Positions 1 to 6,561 of a DNA stretch of 33,779 nucleotides are shown here, piece by piece. The notes below the pieces were generated by a model. It made no database searches, was not told where the DNA came from, and saw only the letters and a program-made list of their open reading frames with translations. How positions within the stretch are numbered: the stretch's first letter is position 1; every line of letters starts with the position of its first letter. Origin of the DNA: a virus; IMG/VR virus record IMGVR_UViG_3300036804_000347, positions 1 through 33,779 of that record. One strand, given 5' to 3'. A program made the position numbers and the translations under genes.

Positions 1-942
1 TCACGTACTCCTCATCCCAGGACAAATAGCATCCAGCGCCTCCGCCTTTGCCGTGATCCTTATCCGTGAATAATACCTCGACATCTTAATCGACTGATGT
101 CCCGCAATCGACATAATCGTCTCATCGGGCGCTCCCGACTCAAACAGCTTCGTGATGATCTGGTTGCGAAAGTTTCTCGGCTGGAGCCATTCCAGTCCTG
201 TGGTGCGCCGCATGCTTCTAAACGCCGACCGTATAAAGTACGGCGAAGCCGGCCTGGCCACGTCATAGCTCCCGCGCTTAACCCGAAACGGAAATATATA
301 GTGCTCCGGACGCCACGCTCCCAGCCGCTTTGCCCGCTCCACGATCCTCCGTACCTGCTTTGCCGCTACTGCATTCAGCGGCACCACACGGGCTCGAAAT
401 TCGTTCTTCACCTTCGTATCTGGGATATGGATCGTTGGCGGCTCATTCTCCAGGAAGACATGCCTCAGTTGCAGATGCCACAGCTCAATTCCCATCGCCG
501 ACGTATTATTCGTCAGCGACACCGCCCAGTACGCCACGCTCCAATCCGGGTTCCCTGCCACCACGCGAAAAAATCTTTCTTCTTCTTCCGCCGTCAGCAC
601 CTTCGGAGGCGTCCAGTTCGGCAGCGGCAGCGGTTTGTAATGCTTCTCAACCAGGTCCCACAGCTCGGCCATCTTCAAGATCTGCGCCATCGTATTCAGC
701 TCATGGTTCACGCAAGAGGCGCCCGCGCCCAGCCGTCTCTGCTGCTGGTATTCCAGAAAATGTCCAATATGAATCTGTGACAGCAACACGCCTTCAAACA
801 CCTTCCGCAGATTTCGGATGTACCATTCATACATCTCAATCGTTCGCGGCTTCTTGCTGTGCATCTTCTTTATCTCCAGCCACTGCCGGGCTGCCTCCTC
901 AAATGGAAGTGTGTGAAACTGCAATGGGGTCATCACTCTCAT
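1..942 (-). CDS. Tyrosine recombinase / phage integrase, atypical active site
   Basis: This 313-aa protein has the layout of a tyrosine recombinase: an N-terminal SAM-like core-binding domain (about residues 10-105) and a C-terminal catalytic domain. Visible are the beta-hairpin lysine region TKVKNEFRARVVPL (176-189), the RNFR box (256-259) where HxxR is usual, GHQS (281-284) and the YYSRI end with the likely nucleophile Tyr291. The first catalytic arginine, expected in a G-[LM]-R-x-x-E-L motif, is replaced: the segment reads TSAMGIELWHL (147-157), with Met at the Arg position by my alignment. It would integrate and excise the prophage. An ATG at 933 is an alternative start; neither has a strong Shine-Dalgarno. 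The stop falls exactly at the window edge, so the gene is complete. Confidence 0.88.
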   Translation of the reverse strand: MRVMTPLQFHTLPFEEAARQWLEIKKMHSKKPRTIEMYEWYIRNLRKVFEGVLLSQIHIGHFLEYQQQRRLGAGASCVNHELNTMAQILKMAELWDLVEKHYKPLPLPNWTPPKVLTAEEEERFFRVVAGNPDWSVAYWAVSLTNNTSAMGIELWHLQLRHVFLENEPPTIHIPDTKVKNEFRARVVPLNAVAAKQVRRIVERAKRLGAWRPEHYIFPFRVKRGSYDVARPASPYFIRSAFRSMRRTTGLEWLQPRNFRNQIITKLFESGAPDETIMSIAGHQSIKMSRYYSRIRITAKAEALDAICPGMRST

Positions 943-1031
943 AGGTCCGTGCCTTGCTTCAGCGCTCCGGCCGTAGGGAAGTAGCCGGGTGCACCGTGTA
1001 CTTGGGTTCGAGAGCTATTCTATTTTATTCG

Positions 1032-1098
1032 TATTGTGTTCGCCACAACAAAATGTGCTCAAGCGAGAGGCCTAGGACAACTACATATTGTGTTCTCC
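1032..1098. promoter_or_regulatory. Direct repeats and dyad, possible integrase arm or operator sites
   Basis: TATTGTGTTCGCC (1032-1044) recurs as TATTGTGTTCTCC (1086-1098), one mismatch in 13, 54 bp apart. The first copy lies in a perfect dyad TTGTG-N5-CACAA (1034-1048). Pairs of short direct repeats next to an integrase gene are what arm-type integrase or excisionase sites look like, but a repressor operator for the integrase promoter would look the same. No function is shown by the sequence alone. Confidence 0.35.
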
Positions 1099-1317
1099 TG
1101 AAATCCATCTCGCCTTCAACCGGTCCTTCGCTACCGACAGCGGCCCTATGCTTGTATCCGCTCGCTTCTCGCCTCCGCCCCTTCAGTTCCGATATGGGCC
1201 TTGACGTGGTCTTCGCACTATTCCCCCTCGCACCTTATATTGCTCGACCGCCAGCGCCGGGTCTAAGCGTCGAAGGCGCGAAATTATTGAGTCCACCCTG
1301 GGGCGAGCGAACCGTTT

Positions 1318-1352
1318 CCCCACCACGCGCGTTTTTCGTGTGGTGGGGTGGG
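1318..1352. repeat. Inverted repeat with CCCCACCAC / GTGGTGGGG arms
   Basis: A 9-bp inverted repeat (1318-1326 with 1340-1348) surrounds a 13-base centre and is followed by TGGG. A similar motif pairing CCCACC and GGTGGG occurs near 24551-24592, and a CCCCGACACG/CGTGTCGGGG hairpin at 27097-27125 has the same style. These look like dispersed chromosomal hairpins rather than phage terminators, since no T-run follows on either strand. Confidence 0.5.
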
Positions 1353-1420
1353 AATGCAAAGCCATGAGGGAGGTAACAATAAATATTCGTAGCCCCTATC
1401 AGGGCGACATAACTGTGGTG

Positions 1421-1480
1421 CAAGAGCGGCCATTTATAGCTGCGTTAAGGCTTTTCTAAAGAAAGGACTTTAGCCCTGGA
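1421..1480. repeat. REP-like two-hairpin element, copy 1 (degenerate)
   Basis: This copy reads AGAGCGGCCATTTATAGCTG, then TTTCTAAAGAAA and GGACTTTAGCCCTGG. It matches the neighbour at 1491-1552 in order and spacing, but the first hairpin is imperfect (ATAGCTGCG instead of ATGGCCGCG). It lies in tandem with copy 2, about 70 bp away start to start. Confidence 0.75.
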
Positions 1481-1490
1481 TTCAACGGTG

Positions 1491-1552
1491 GAAGAGCGGC
1501 CATTTATGGCCGCGTTAAGAGTTTTTCTAAAGAAAAGGGCTTTAGCCCTGGA
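1491..1552. repeat. REP-like two-hairpin element, copy 2
   Basis: The element is GAAGAGCGGCCATTTATGGC-CGCG followed by TTTCTAAAGAAA and GGGCTTTAGCCCTGG. The first hairpin pairs GCGGCCAT with ATGGCCGC and the second pairs GGGC with GCCC around TTTA. It ends directly at the stop codon of the 92-aa gene (1553). Confidence 0.8.
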
Positions 1553-1831
1553 CTATTCGACGACCGATGACAACGGCGTACTCACCGGCATCAGCGCCAT
1601 AACGCTTTCCGGCGTCACTGCGTTGCCCGCGGCATCATGCGCCGCCTGGATCGCGATCGCCGCCAGATTCCCAAAAGCAGCCGTCACGCGCTCTGCCCCG
1701 GCTGCGTCGAATCCGTCCACGCCGCCGGCAGCAAGAATCTGCTCGATAAACAGCGCTGCATCGGTCACCGTTTTCAGCGCCTGTTTCAGTTTGTCAGCCG
1801 ATGAAATTGTTGTCACAGAATTTGTTGCCAT
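1553..1831 (-). CDS. Small phage protein of unknown function
   Basis: This 92-aa protein has no family I recognise. It is Ala-rich, soluble and probably helical (SADKLKQALKTVTDAALFIE at the N-terminus), with no signal peptide or membrane segment. The start is supported by GAGGTGCAATC just before the ATG. It lies between the integrase and the holin-like gene, so it may belong to the lysis or late-end module. A REP-like element touches its stop codon. Confidence 0.6.
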   Translation of the reverse strand: MATNSVTTISSADKLKQALKTVTDAALFIEQILAAGGVDGFDAAGAERVTAAFGNLAAIAIQAAHDAAGNAVTPESVMALMPVSTPLSSVVE

Positions 1832-2068
1832 GATTGCACCTCGTGAAAAATCAGTAGTGGTGATGGTAGTTAGCCATTGGTTCTTGGCTTTTTGGTTTTA
1901 GGTTTTTCATTGAAGAAAACTGGGTCGCGAAAACAGCGGTCCAAAATGATTCGTCATCACGAATCTCGTCTACGAGCGGCGCGTTTTCATCAGCGCCGGA
2001 GTAGGGGTGAGGACCTTGCGCTTCAGCACGAGCGGTTGGAAGAGCGGCCATGGCCGCGTAAATGACTT
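1832..2068. other. Non-coding spacer with repeats
   Basis: This spacer contains the phrase ATTGGTTCTTGGC, which belongs to the heptad repeat family, and the start of REP-like copy 3. The open frame across it on the minus strand is repeat-derived and not credible as a gene. Confidence 0.5.
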
Positions 2069-2094
2069 TCAAAAGAAACCGGCTTTAGCCCCTG
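2038..2094. repeat. REP-like two-hairpin element, copy 3, overlapping a gene end
   Basis: The core is GGAAGAGCGGCCATGGCCGC, then CTTTCAAAAGAAA and GGCTTTAGCCCC. The loop of the first hairpin lacks the central TTAT seen in copies 2 and 4. The right part lies inside the 3' end of the holin-like gene and encodes its last residues GAKAGFF and stop. Confidence 0.8.
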
Positions 2095-2818
2095 AGGTCG
2101 CCGGCCGCAACGCCGCTATCGCCATCACCGGGTCCCGCACCATCACCGGACGCACAACACTCACCGGCTGTTTCCCCATCAATCCGCGCACTGCGCTCAA
2201 CAACGTGGGAAACTGCGCCAGATACCCGATCACCGCTGCCTGCTTTTCCTGTACCGTTGCCGTGCTGTCTTTCGCTACTTTGGCCACGGCATACGCGGCA
2301 AATGCTTCCACCGCCGCCACCTGTGCCTGCCGGGCTTTCTCCACTGCCTGCTGCGCCTCGCGCGTCTGCGGCAGATAAAACGTCTGCGGATCAAACGCTG
2401 CATCCTGCGGATCGGCAGCGCAGTCATGCCGGATATCGGCGTCAAAGTGGTTATAACCGGCCACGGCGCAATCAATCAGCGCCTTGCTCGCCGCCAGTGA
2501 CGCATAGGTTGTCTGGTCCCATGAGCTTATGCATCCGCTCAGCAGCGCGGTCGCCGGAATGATTACGCAAAATGCCAGCACGCTGGTGATCTTCGTCCAG
2601 TCGGCGATTCGGGCCGGCTGGTTTCCAGGTAACGGTGACTGCTTCAGATACAGCAGCACGGCCTTCACCCCGATAATGACCGCGGCAGTTCCGACTTTCG
2701 TCAGTCCCGCGCGGGAAAAGTTAAAACTTGCCGGATCAATCGTCATGGTGGCGAGTGCAGTAACAAAGGAGCTCAGCACAAACACACTCAGCCCCTTGAA
2801 CCAGGTTTGCAGGTTCAT
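2069..2818 (-). CDS. Holin-like membrane protein with internal lipobox
   Basis: This 249-aa protein has three hydrophobic segments at about residues 8-25, 43-58 and 79-95. The third ends in ALLSGC (91-96), a good lipobox with Cys96. The rest is soluble, Cys-containing, and has an Ala-rich heptad-like helix (REAQQAVEKARQAQVAAVEA, 153-172). Position next to the endolysin gene and the small hydrophobic N-terminus suggest a holin. The lipobox plus helical region resembles an outer-membrane spanin, so this may be a natural holin-spanin fusion. The start has GAGGACACC upstream. The last seven residues come from a REP-like repeat. Holin is an inference from context; no specific family motif was identified. 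Confidence 0.6.
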   Translation of the reverse strand: MNLQTWFKGLSVFVLSSFVTALATMTIDPASFNFSRAGLTKVGTAAVIIGVKAVLLYLKQSPLPGNQPARIADWTKITSVLAFCVIIPATALLSGCISSWDQTTYASLAASKALIDCAVAGYNHFDADIRHDCAADPQDAAFDPQTFYLPQTREAQQAVEKARQAQVAAVEAFAAYAVAKVAKDSTATVQEKQAAVIGYLAQFPTLLSAVRGLMGKQPVSVVRPVMVRDPVMAIAALRPATSGAKAGFF

Positions 2819-2866
2819 GGTGTCCTCTTTTCTGTGTGGGATAAAATGCTATTTGTTTCTTAGCCA

Positions 2867-2920
2867 CAAGCCTTAGCTCTTGCCTTTGGCTCTTGGCCTT
2901 TGGCTCTTGGCCTTTTGGTG
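2867..2920. repeat. Heptad repeat tract (GGCTCTTGGCCTTT type)
   Basis: The tract TTAGCTCTTGCCTTTGGCTC continues with TTGGCCTTTGGCTCTTGGCC, a 7/14-base periodicity. The complementary words GCCAAGA/GCTAAGA occur at 2984-3012, 3650-3752 and 14747-14800. This looks like a short tandem heptamer family. Confidence 0.75.
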
Positions 2921-2979
2921 GAAGAGCGGCCATTTATGGCCGCGTAACGCTCTTCAGAAGAGGGGCTTCAGCCCCGGCA
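2921..2979. repeat. REP-like two-hairpin element, copy 4
   Basis: The element starts GAAGAGCGGCCATTTATGGC-CGCG and ends with GGGGCTTCAGCCCC. The middle hairpin is CTCTTCAGAAGAG instead of TTTCTAAAGAAA, so the stem sequence has changed on both sides while pairing is kept. It is flanked on both sides by heptad repeats. Confidence 0.8.
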
Positions 2980-3020
2980 TGCGCAAGAGCAAAGAGCTAA
3001 TGGCTAAGAGCTGCTCTTCC

Positions 3021-3539
3021 TCATCCTTCCGCCCTTTTCAGCCATCCTTTTAAATTCACCGCCTGCGCGGGATTCACCGCCGCCACGTGTCGGTAATGTT
3101 CCGCGCTGAGTTCGCACAGCATTTGATACAGAGCTATCGGCTGCGCGGCATTGATCGCCGCCAGTGTCTGGCCGCCAATCGCGCCGTCTTCCACCAATCG
3201 CGCACCAACGCCCGGTAGAGCATTCAATGCGCGCTGGGCGTAAATCGATGCCTGGCGCACGCCCATGTTCACGGCCATGTCAAAAAGTTTGTTGACCACG
3301 GTCTGGTTTTCCACTTCGGCCAGGCGCATGGGTTGCCAGTATTCATGCTCTTCAATCTGCTGCGCCTGGGCCAGCGCGTCTTCAGCGGGTCCATCAAAGA
3401 ATTCCTGTGGCAAATCAGGATGGAATTTTGCCGCGATGCCAAACTGCGTGCGCCTGCCGGCATCCACGGTGACCTTGCCGGAAAGGGTTGGATCTTCATG
3501 CTGCATCGTAAAGTCAAACGCCGCCTTAAAATCGGCCAT
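3021..3539 (-). CDS. Endolysin, glycoside hydrolase family 108 (lysozyme-like)
   Basis: The 172-aa protein resembles GH108 phage lysozymes (N-acetylmuramidases) with a C-terminal predicted peptidoglycan-binding domain (PF09374 type). Near the N-terminus MQHEDPTLSG and RRTQFGI (about 12-35) match the family's E-G-G...D..GG.T.YGI region; Glu15 is the likely catalytic acid, although the usual GG after it is changed. The C-terminal part contains DGAIGGQTLAAIN, a typical binding-domain signature. The start at 3539 was chosen over an upstream ATG at 3611 because AGGAGG lies six bases before it. It should cut the cell wall at the end of the lytic cycle, working with the holin-like protein just downstream in the transcript. 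Confidence 0.85.
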   Translation of the reverse strand: MADFKAAFDFTMQHEDPTLSGKVTVDAGRRTQFGIAAKFHPDLPQEFFDGPAEDALAQAQQIEEHEYWQPMRLAEVENQTVVNKLFDMAVNMGVRQASIYAQRALNALPGVGARLVEDGAIGGQTLAAINAAQPIALYQMLCELSAEHYRHVAAVNPAQAVNLKGWLKRAEG

Positions 3540-3639
3540 GAATTGCCTCCTTGGATTGAATGGATCAAAGAATTTAAGTTTCTCGGCAGGATTGATGTCC
3601 GCGTGTTGCACTTTTAAGGGTGGACGTTGTGTCCTAAGC

Positions 3640-3755
3640 TCAATGCAGAAAAGCTAAGAGCTAATGGCCAAAAGCTAAGAGCCATTTGTTTTTGCCAATT
3701 GCCATTTGCTAAGAGCCAATGGCCAAGAGCTAAGAGCTAACGGCTAAGACCTGTT
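3640..3755. repeat. Heptad repeat tract (GCTAAGA / GCCAAGA)
   Basis: Repeated words GCTAAGAGCTAATGGCCAAA, AGCTAAGAGCCA and CCAATGGCCAAGAGCTAAGA fill this spacer between the HNH and endolysin genes. The period is seven bases with T/C and G/T variation. There is no open frame of interest here. Confidence 0.75.
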
Positions 3756-4205
3756 CTTCCACGTCTTCCCTACCTTGATCGCCCGCACCGTAGTCACAGA
3801 CACGCCAAATTCCCGGGCAATCTCACTCATGTACAGCCGGTCTTCCATCAGCATCTGTTTAATCTTGCCCACCTGCTCCTCCGTCAGCTTGGACGACCCA
3901 TGTTTCTCGCCGCGCGGGCTTCTGCATTTTTCTGTCATGTCGCGCGCATTGTCTGCCGCGGAGCCAACAAACAAATGCTCGGGATTCACACAGCGACGCA
4001 CATCGCATTTGTGGCATACCACCATCCCCGGCGCAATCGCGCTTCGAAACAGCATCCAGGCTACCCGGTGCGCGCCATGCTCTTTCCCGTCAAAACGCGT
4101 TGCTCCGTATCCATCCGGACGCACCAACCCTTGCCACAGCCAGCATCCGCTTGCCGGGTCCGGGCAGACCTTGGCCAGAAACCTTTCACGTTGAGTGAGT
4201 TTCAT
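3744..4205 (-). CDS. HNH endonuclease with C-terminal helix-turn-helix
   Basis: The 153-aa protein contains the HNH-type core GAHRVAW (about 44-50), VVCHKCDVRRCVNPEHLFVG (62-81), with the paired Cys of a zinc-ribbon variant and NPEHL carrying the catalytic His/Asn. The C-terminal part LTEEQVGKIKQMLME...MSEIAREFGVSVTTVRAI (about 107-145) is a helix-turn-helix, as in free-standing phage HNH homing enzymes. AGGTG eight bases before the ATG supports the start. HNH genes are often mobile in phages and some assist DNA packaging, but this one lies far from the terminase, so a homing role is likelier. Confidence 0.85.
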   Translation of the reverse strand: MKLTQRERFLAKVCPDPASGCWLWQGLVRPDGYGATRFDGKEHGAHRVAWMLFRSAIAPGMVVCHKCDVRRCVNPEHLFVGSAADNARDMTEKCRSPRGEKHGSSKLTEEQVGKIKQMLMEDRLYMSEIAREFGVSVTTVRAIKVGKTWKNRS

Positions 4206-4247
4206 TGGAGTACACCTGAAAGCAGGGTTAAAAGCAGAGTGTGATTG

Positions 4248-4412
4248 TTAAAGGCTGGCCGCGGACTTGCCGTTGGCGCTGATGCCCTTGCGCTCGGCAA
4301 AGTCGCTCCACATGAGCTTGTGCTGATACACGATGATGGACATCTTGCGGTAGATCCCCAGCAACACAAACAAATTGGCGGCAGTAAGGAATTCAGTAAA
4401 GTGGATTTGCAT
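4248..4412 (-). CDS. Small membrane protein (54 aa)
   Basis: A 54-aa frame begins MQIHFTEFLTAANLFVLLGI and continues YRKMSIIVYQHKLMWSDFAE. It has one hydrophobic segment (about 8-20, with a second weak one at 24-30) and a basic, hydrophilic tail. The ATG is preceded by AGGGGAATCT, a plausible ribosome-binding site. It lies between the HNH gene and the methyltransferase cargo in the lysis-side region, so it could be a second holin or accessory lysis protein. I do not recognise a family. Confidence 0.6.
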   Translation of the reverse strand: MQIHFTEFLTAANLFVLLGIYRKMSIIVYQHKLMWSDFAERKGISANGKSAASL

Positions 4413-4652
4413 AGATTCCCCTGTGAATGGATCTGGAATGAAGTCTCGGCTGTGCGCGGGGCTGGCTTGCTAACTGGTATTGCAGCTTACCTTAACCGTG
4501 TTCTTGCCCTATCCAAGTCATGGCCGACCCTGACGTGGCAAACTTTTCTGACTTTGCTTTATTTAGTCTGTGATGGATTACGCGAATCGCGTTCGCTTTT
4601 CAAGGCAACTTAGATGAGTGACATTTTCATTTCACAAATTTCAGTAACACGG
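4413..4652. other. Spacer with a short palindrome
   Basis: No gene is visible here on either strand. GCGAA-TCGCG-TTCGC (4582-4596) is a perfect 5-bp-arm dyad. A TTGAAA box lies on one side on the minus strand, but the matching -10 is poor, so a promoter is not claimed. The spacer marks the left edge of the methyltransferase cargo. Confidence 0.35.
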
Positions 4653-5333
4653 CTATTGCTTTACTGCTGCGAAGAATAGATTGGAGGATTTGCCGTGTGC
4701 ACCGACACATGAGAGGGCAAGCAACGCTGCATTCAGCGCTTTGCCCTTCCAGTTCGTCTGCCATACCGGGAAGAACCTGGGGCCTATCCGCTTCACCTCT
4801 AAATACCTGCTGATTGCTTGTCTCATGCTCACTTCATCAAAAGACTGCTGATGTCCCCAGCGGTGGAATATCGTCTTGCAATGCGGACAGAATATCTCAA
4901 GATCTTTCAAGTTTTCACGGTAAGGAGTGGTGCCAATTAAGACTCCTTTTGGTCTTAGCACTCGCTGTATTTCCTTCAGCCCATCTTCCATTACCTCTTG
5001 TGAAAGATGCTCTAAGACCTCGCTGCATATGACGACATCAGCACTATTGGAATCGAGTGGCAACGCTTCGATCATGCCGCAATGAGCTTCCACTCCCTGG
5101 CTTCGCAGCCTTTCAACTGCTCTAGGGTCAGGGTCCACAGATATCGAAACCCATCCGCGCTGTTTTGCTGTCAACTCAAGATACCCATTGCCGCACCCAA
5201 TGTTCAGCAGTACCCCGCGTTCGTGGCGCTGTGATTCAGCATAGCTCAATAACGAGCTTAGGCGTCCACCTGCCAAACTGAAAGCTTCAACGCCTTTATT
5301 TTGAAAATGTTCCCATAGGTCCTCTTGCGACAT
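4653..5333 (-). CDS. Class I SAM-dependent methyltransferase (Methyltransf_11 type)
   Basis: The 226-aa protein shows motif I NIGCGNGYLE (44-53), an acidic strand-2 end SVDPDPRAVERL, motif IV ICSEVLEHL (about 101-109) and the post-motif KGVLIGTTPY. A small Cys/His insertion FCPHCKTIFHRWGHQQSF (about 143-160) resembles that of methyltransferases in O-antigen or glycan gene clusters. It probably methylates a sugar or other small surface moiety, not DNA, as there is no DPPY or target-recognition domain. Its start codon faces that of the next methyltransferase across a perfect inverted repeat. No good Shine-Dalgarno is seen. Confidence 0.8.
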   Translation of the reverse strand: MSQEDLWEHFQNKGVEAFSLAGGRLSSLLSYAESQRHERGVLLNIGCGNGYLELTAKQRGWVSISVDPDPRAVERLRSQGVEAHCGMIEALPLDSNSADVVICSEVLEHLSQEVMEDGLKEIQRVLRPKGVLIGTTPYRENLKDLEIFCPHCKTIFHRWGHQQSFDEVSMRQAISRYLEVKRIGPRFFPVWQTNWKGKALNAALLALSCVGAHGKSSNLFFAAVKQ

Positions 5334-5337
5334 GGAA

Positions 5338-5395
5338 AAAAGTTTATCACTGAATCAATTCAAACGAGTGTTCACGCCTTCAGTGATAAACTTTT
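5338..5395. repeat. Perfect 17-bp inverted repeat between divergent genes
   Basis: AAAAGTTTATCACTGAA (5338-5354) and its exact complement TTCAGTGATAAACTTTT (5379-5395) enclose 24 bases. The repeat fills almost the whole interval between the two divergent methyltransferase starts (5333 and 5400). The inner 44 bp (5347-5390) recur, slightly changed, at 6335-6377. It may be an operator, a bidirectional transcript hairpin or a small insertion. Confidence 0.8.
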
Positions 5396-5399
5396 GCCG

Positions 5400-6341
5400 A
5401 TGAACGAGAGAATTGAAGCACTGCTAAAGGTTCGCTCTGAAATGGAGGTGTGGAGCACATTCGACCGGGCGAACCTTAATTTTTATATAACCACTTTCCG
5501 ACGCCTGCACGGAGAGGGCAAGTCCATTCTCGAAGTTGGTTCTGGCTACGGGTTTACTTCCCTGCTGTTTGCCCTGCTCGGCGCACGGGAAGTCCAGGGC
5601 ATAGAACTTATCCCGGAAGCCTTCAGGAGATCACTCGAAATAAAGGCAGCGTTCGATCCCACGTTGCCGGTTCATTTCACTGCTGGCGATGCAGCGAACG
5701 GTCTTCCTTATCCGGATTCCTCTTTCGACTGCCTGACATTGGTAGAGGTCATTTCGCATGTAGTCTGCGCTGATTTCAAAGCTTTCATGGCTGAGATGGC
5801 GAGAGTGCTTAAGCCTGGTGGCATTCTGTTCATCTCAGATGGCAACAATGCGCGATCTCCAATCCGAAGAAAATTCAACCAAGACATTTGGAATAGATTT
5901 GAAAACGGGCCGCCAACGGCCCCGGGGGAAACGGTCCACGGTCACAGCGTAATTAATCCATTCTCTGATTCCCGCAAGAAGATCGCCGCCGCTGCGGTTC
6001 CCACTCTGACGCCAGAAGAATGCGAGATGATAGCCCGTGGGACCTTCTGTTTTTCGGATGAACAAGTCGAGACCGCTGCCAGATGGTACGCAGAGAGCCA
6101 CCAAGCTCCAGCCTCATTTTATCGGCCTGGCGTCTGCCCAATCGAACCCATCCAGCATATCTACATCGAACAACTTTTTGATCCAATTGCATTGCGGGAG
6201 ATGTTGAAAGAGATCAGACTACAAACCGAACTTATCACCACGCGCCGCAGACTGCCCTTGCAAAAGTTCTGGGACGCATGGCCGCGCTTGACAATGCTTG
6301 CGGCCAATGGTTTTGTGCTCCAAGCGCGGAAGATTCACTGA
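5400..6341 (+). CDS. Class I SAM-dependent methyltransferase
   Basis: The protein is 313 aa from the ATG at 5400. It has motif I ILEVGSGYGF (43-52), a strand-2 acidic residue in VQGIELIPEA, the motif AGDAANGLPYPDSSFDCLTL (about 102-121) and the post-motif LKPGGILFISDGNN. The C-terminal half is unassigned. The start is chosen at 5400 because the in-frame ATG at 5325 would overlap the divergent neighbour and run through the inverted repeat; neither start has a clear ribosome-binding site. The gene is opposite to the late operon, which marks it as cargo (a moron). The substrate is unknown; a surface glycan or lipid is an inference from its neighbours. Confidence 0.8.
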   Translation: MNERIEALLKVRSEMEVWSTFDRANLNFYITTFRRLHGEGKSILEVGSGYGFTSLLFALLGAREVQGIELIPEAFRRSLEIKAAFDPTLPVHFTAGDAANGLPYPDSSFDCLTLVEVISHVVCADFKAFMAEMARVLKPGGILFISDGNNARSPIRRKFNQDIWNRFENGPPTAPGETVHGHSVINPFSDSRKKIAAAAVPTLTPEECEMIARGTFCFSDEQVETAARWYAESHQAPASFYRPGVCPIEPIQHIYIEQLFDPIALREMLKEIRLQTELITTRRRLPLQKFWDAWPRLTMLAANGFVLQARKIH

Positions 6342-6377
6342 ACCAATTCAATGGAGAGTTCACGCTTCAGTGATAAA
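6335..6377. repeat. Second copy of the methyltransferase-flanking repeat
   Basis: TCACTGAA...TTCAGTGATAAA here matches 5347-5390 with about 37 of 43 positions identical and the same order of words (CAATTCA, GTTCACGC or GAGTTCACGC). The left arm is shortened, so only about 8 bp of the inverted repeat remain. It overlaps the stop codon of the 5400-6341 gene. The two copies thus bracket that methyltransferase as direct repeats. Confidence 0.75.
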
Positions 6378-6561
6378 ATCCATTCCAATGATACTTTTGC
6401 TCTCATTTCGTTGATGGGCGTGGCTGATTGCCGCTTCTTTCATCATTCTGTAGGGCTCTTCTTTTCCGCTCTTGGTATCTACGCTTCAAGCGGCAACATT
6501 ACCGAAGAAGGCCCGCCGCCCGGAACACGCTATTAAATCCGGTAAGGTAAACTAACCTCGC

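Larger units (their letters stand above)
943..1552. other. Non-coding region upstream of integrase
   Basis: I see no credible gene in this 610-base stretch. It holds a 13-bp direct repeat pair with a palindrome (1032-1098), a G/C-rich hairpin (1318-1348) and two REP-like elements in tandem (1421-1552). Open frames on either strand here are low-complexity or overlap the repeats and have no recognisable protein content. Confidence 0.6.

Noticed and set aside
97-780. 227-codon plus-strand frame opposite the integrase
   Set aside because: It is composed of Arg/His-rich sequence with no domain and lies wholly within the integrase gene.
1851-2072. 73-codon minus-strand frame before the small gene at 1553
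   Set aside because: It is built from repeat sequence (heptad and REP-like) and ends in a His run.
4575-4603. Minus-strand promoter with palindromic spacer
   Set aside because: TTGAAA is a fair -35, but the -10 at the right distance (TAATCC) matches only weakly, so only the palindrome is reported.
6351-6536. 61-codon frame between two methyltransferases
   Set aside because: The frame starts inside the second 43-bp repeat, lacks a ribosome site and has no protein-like pattern.
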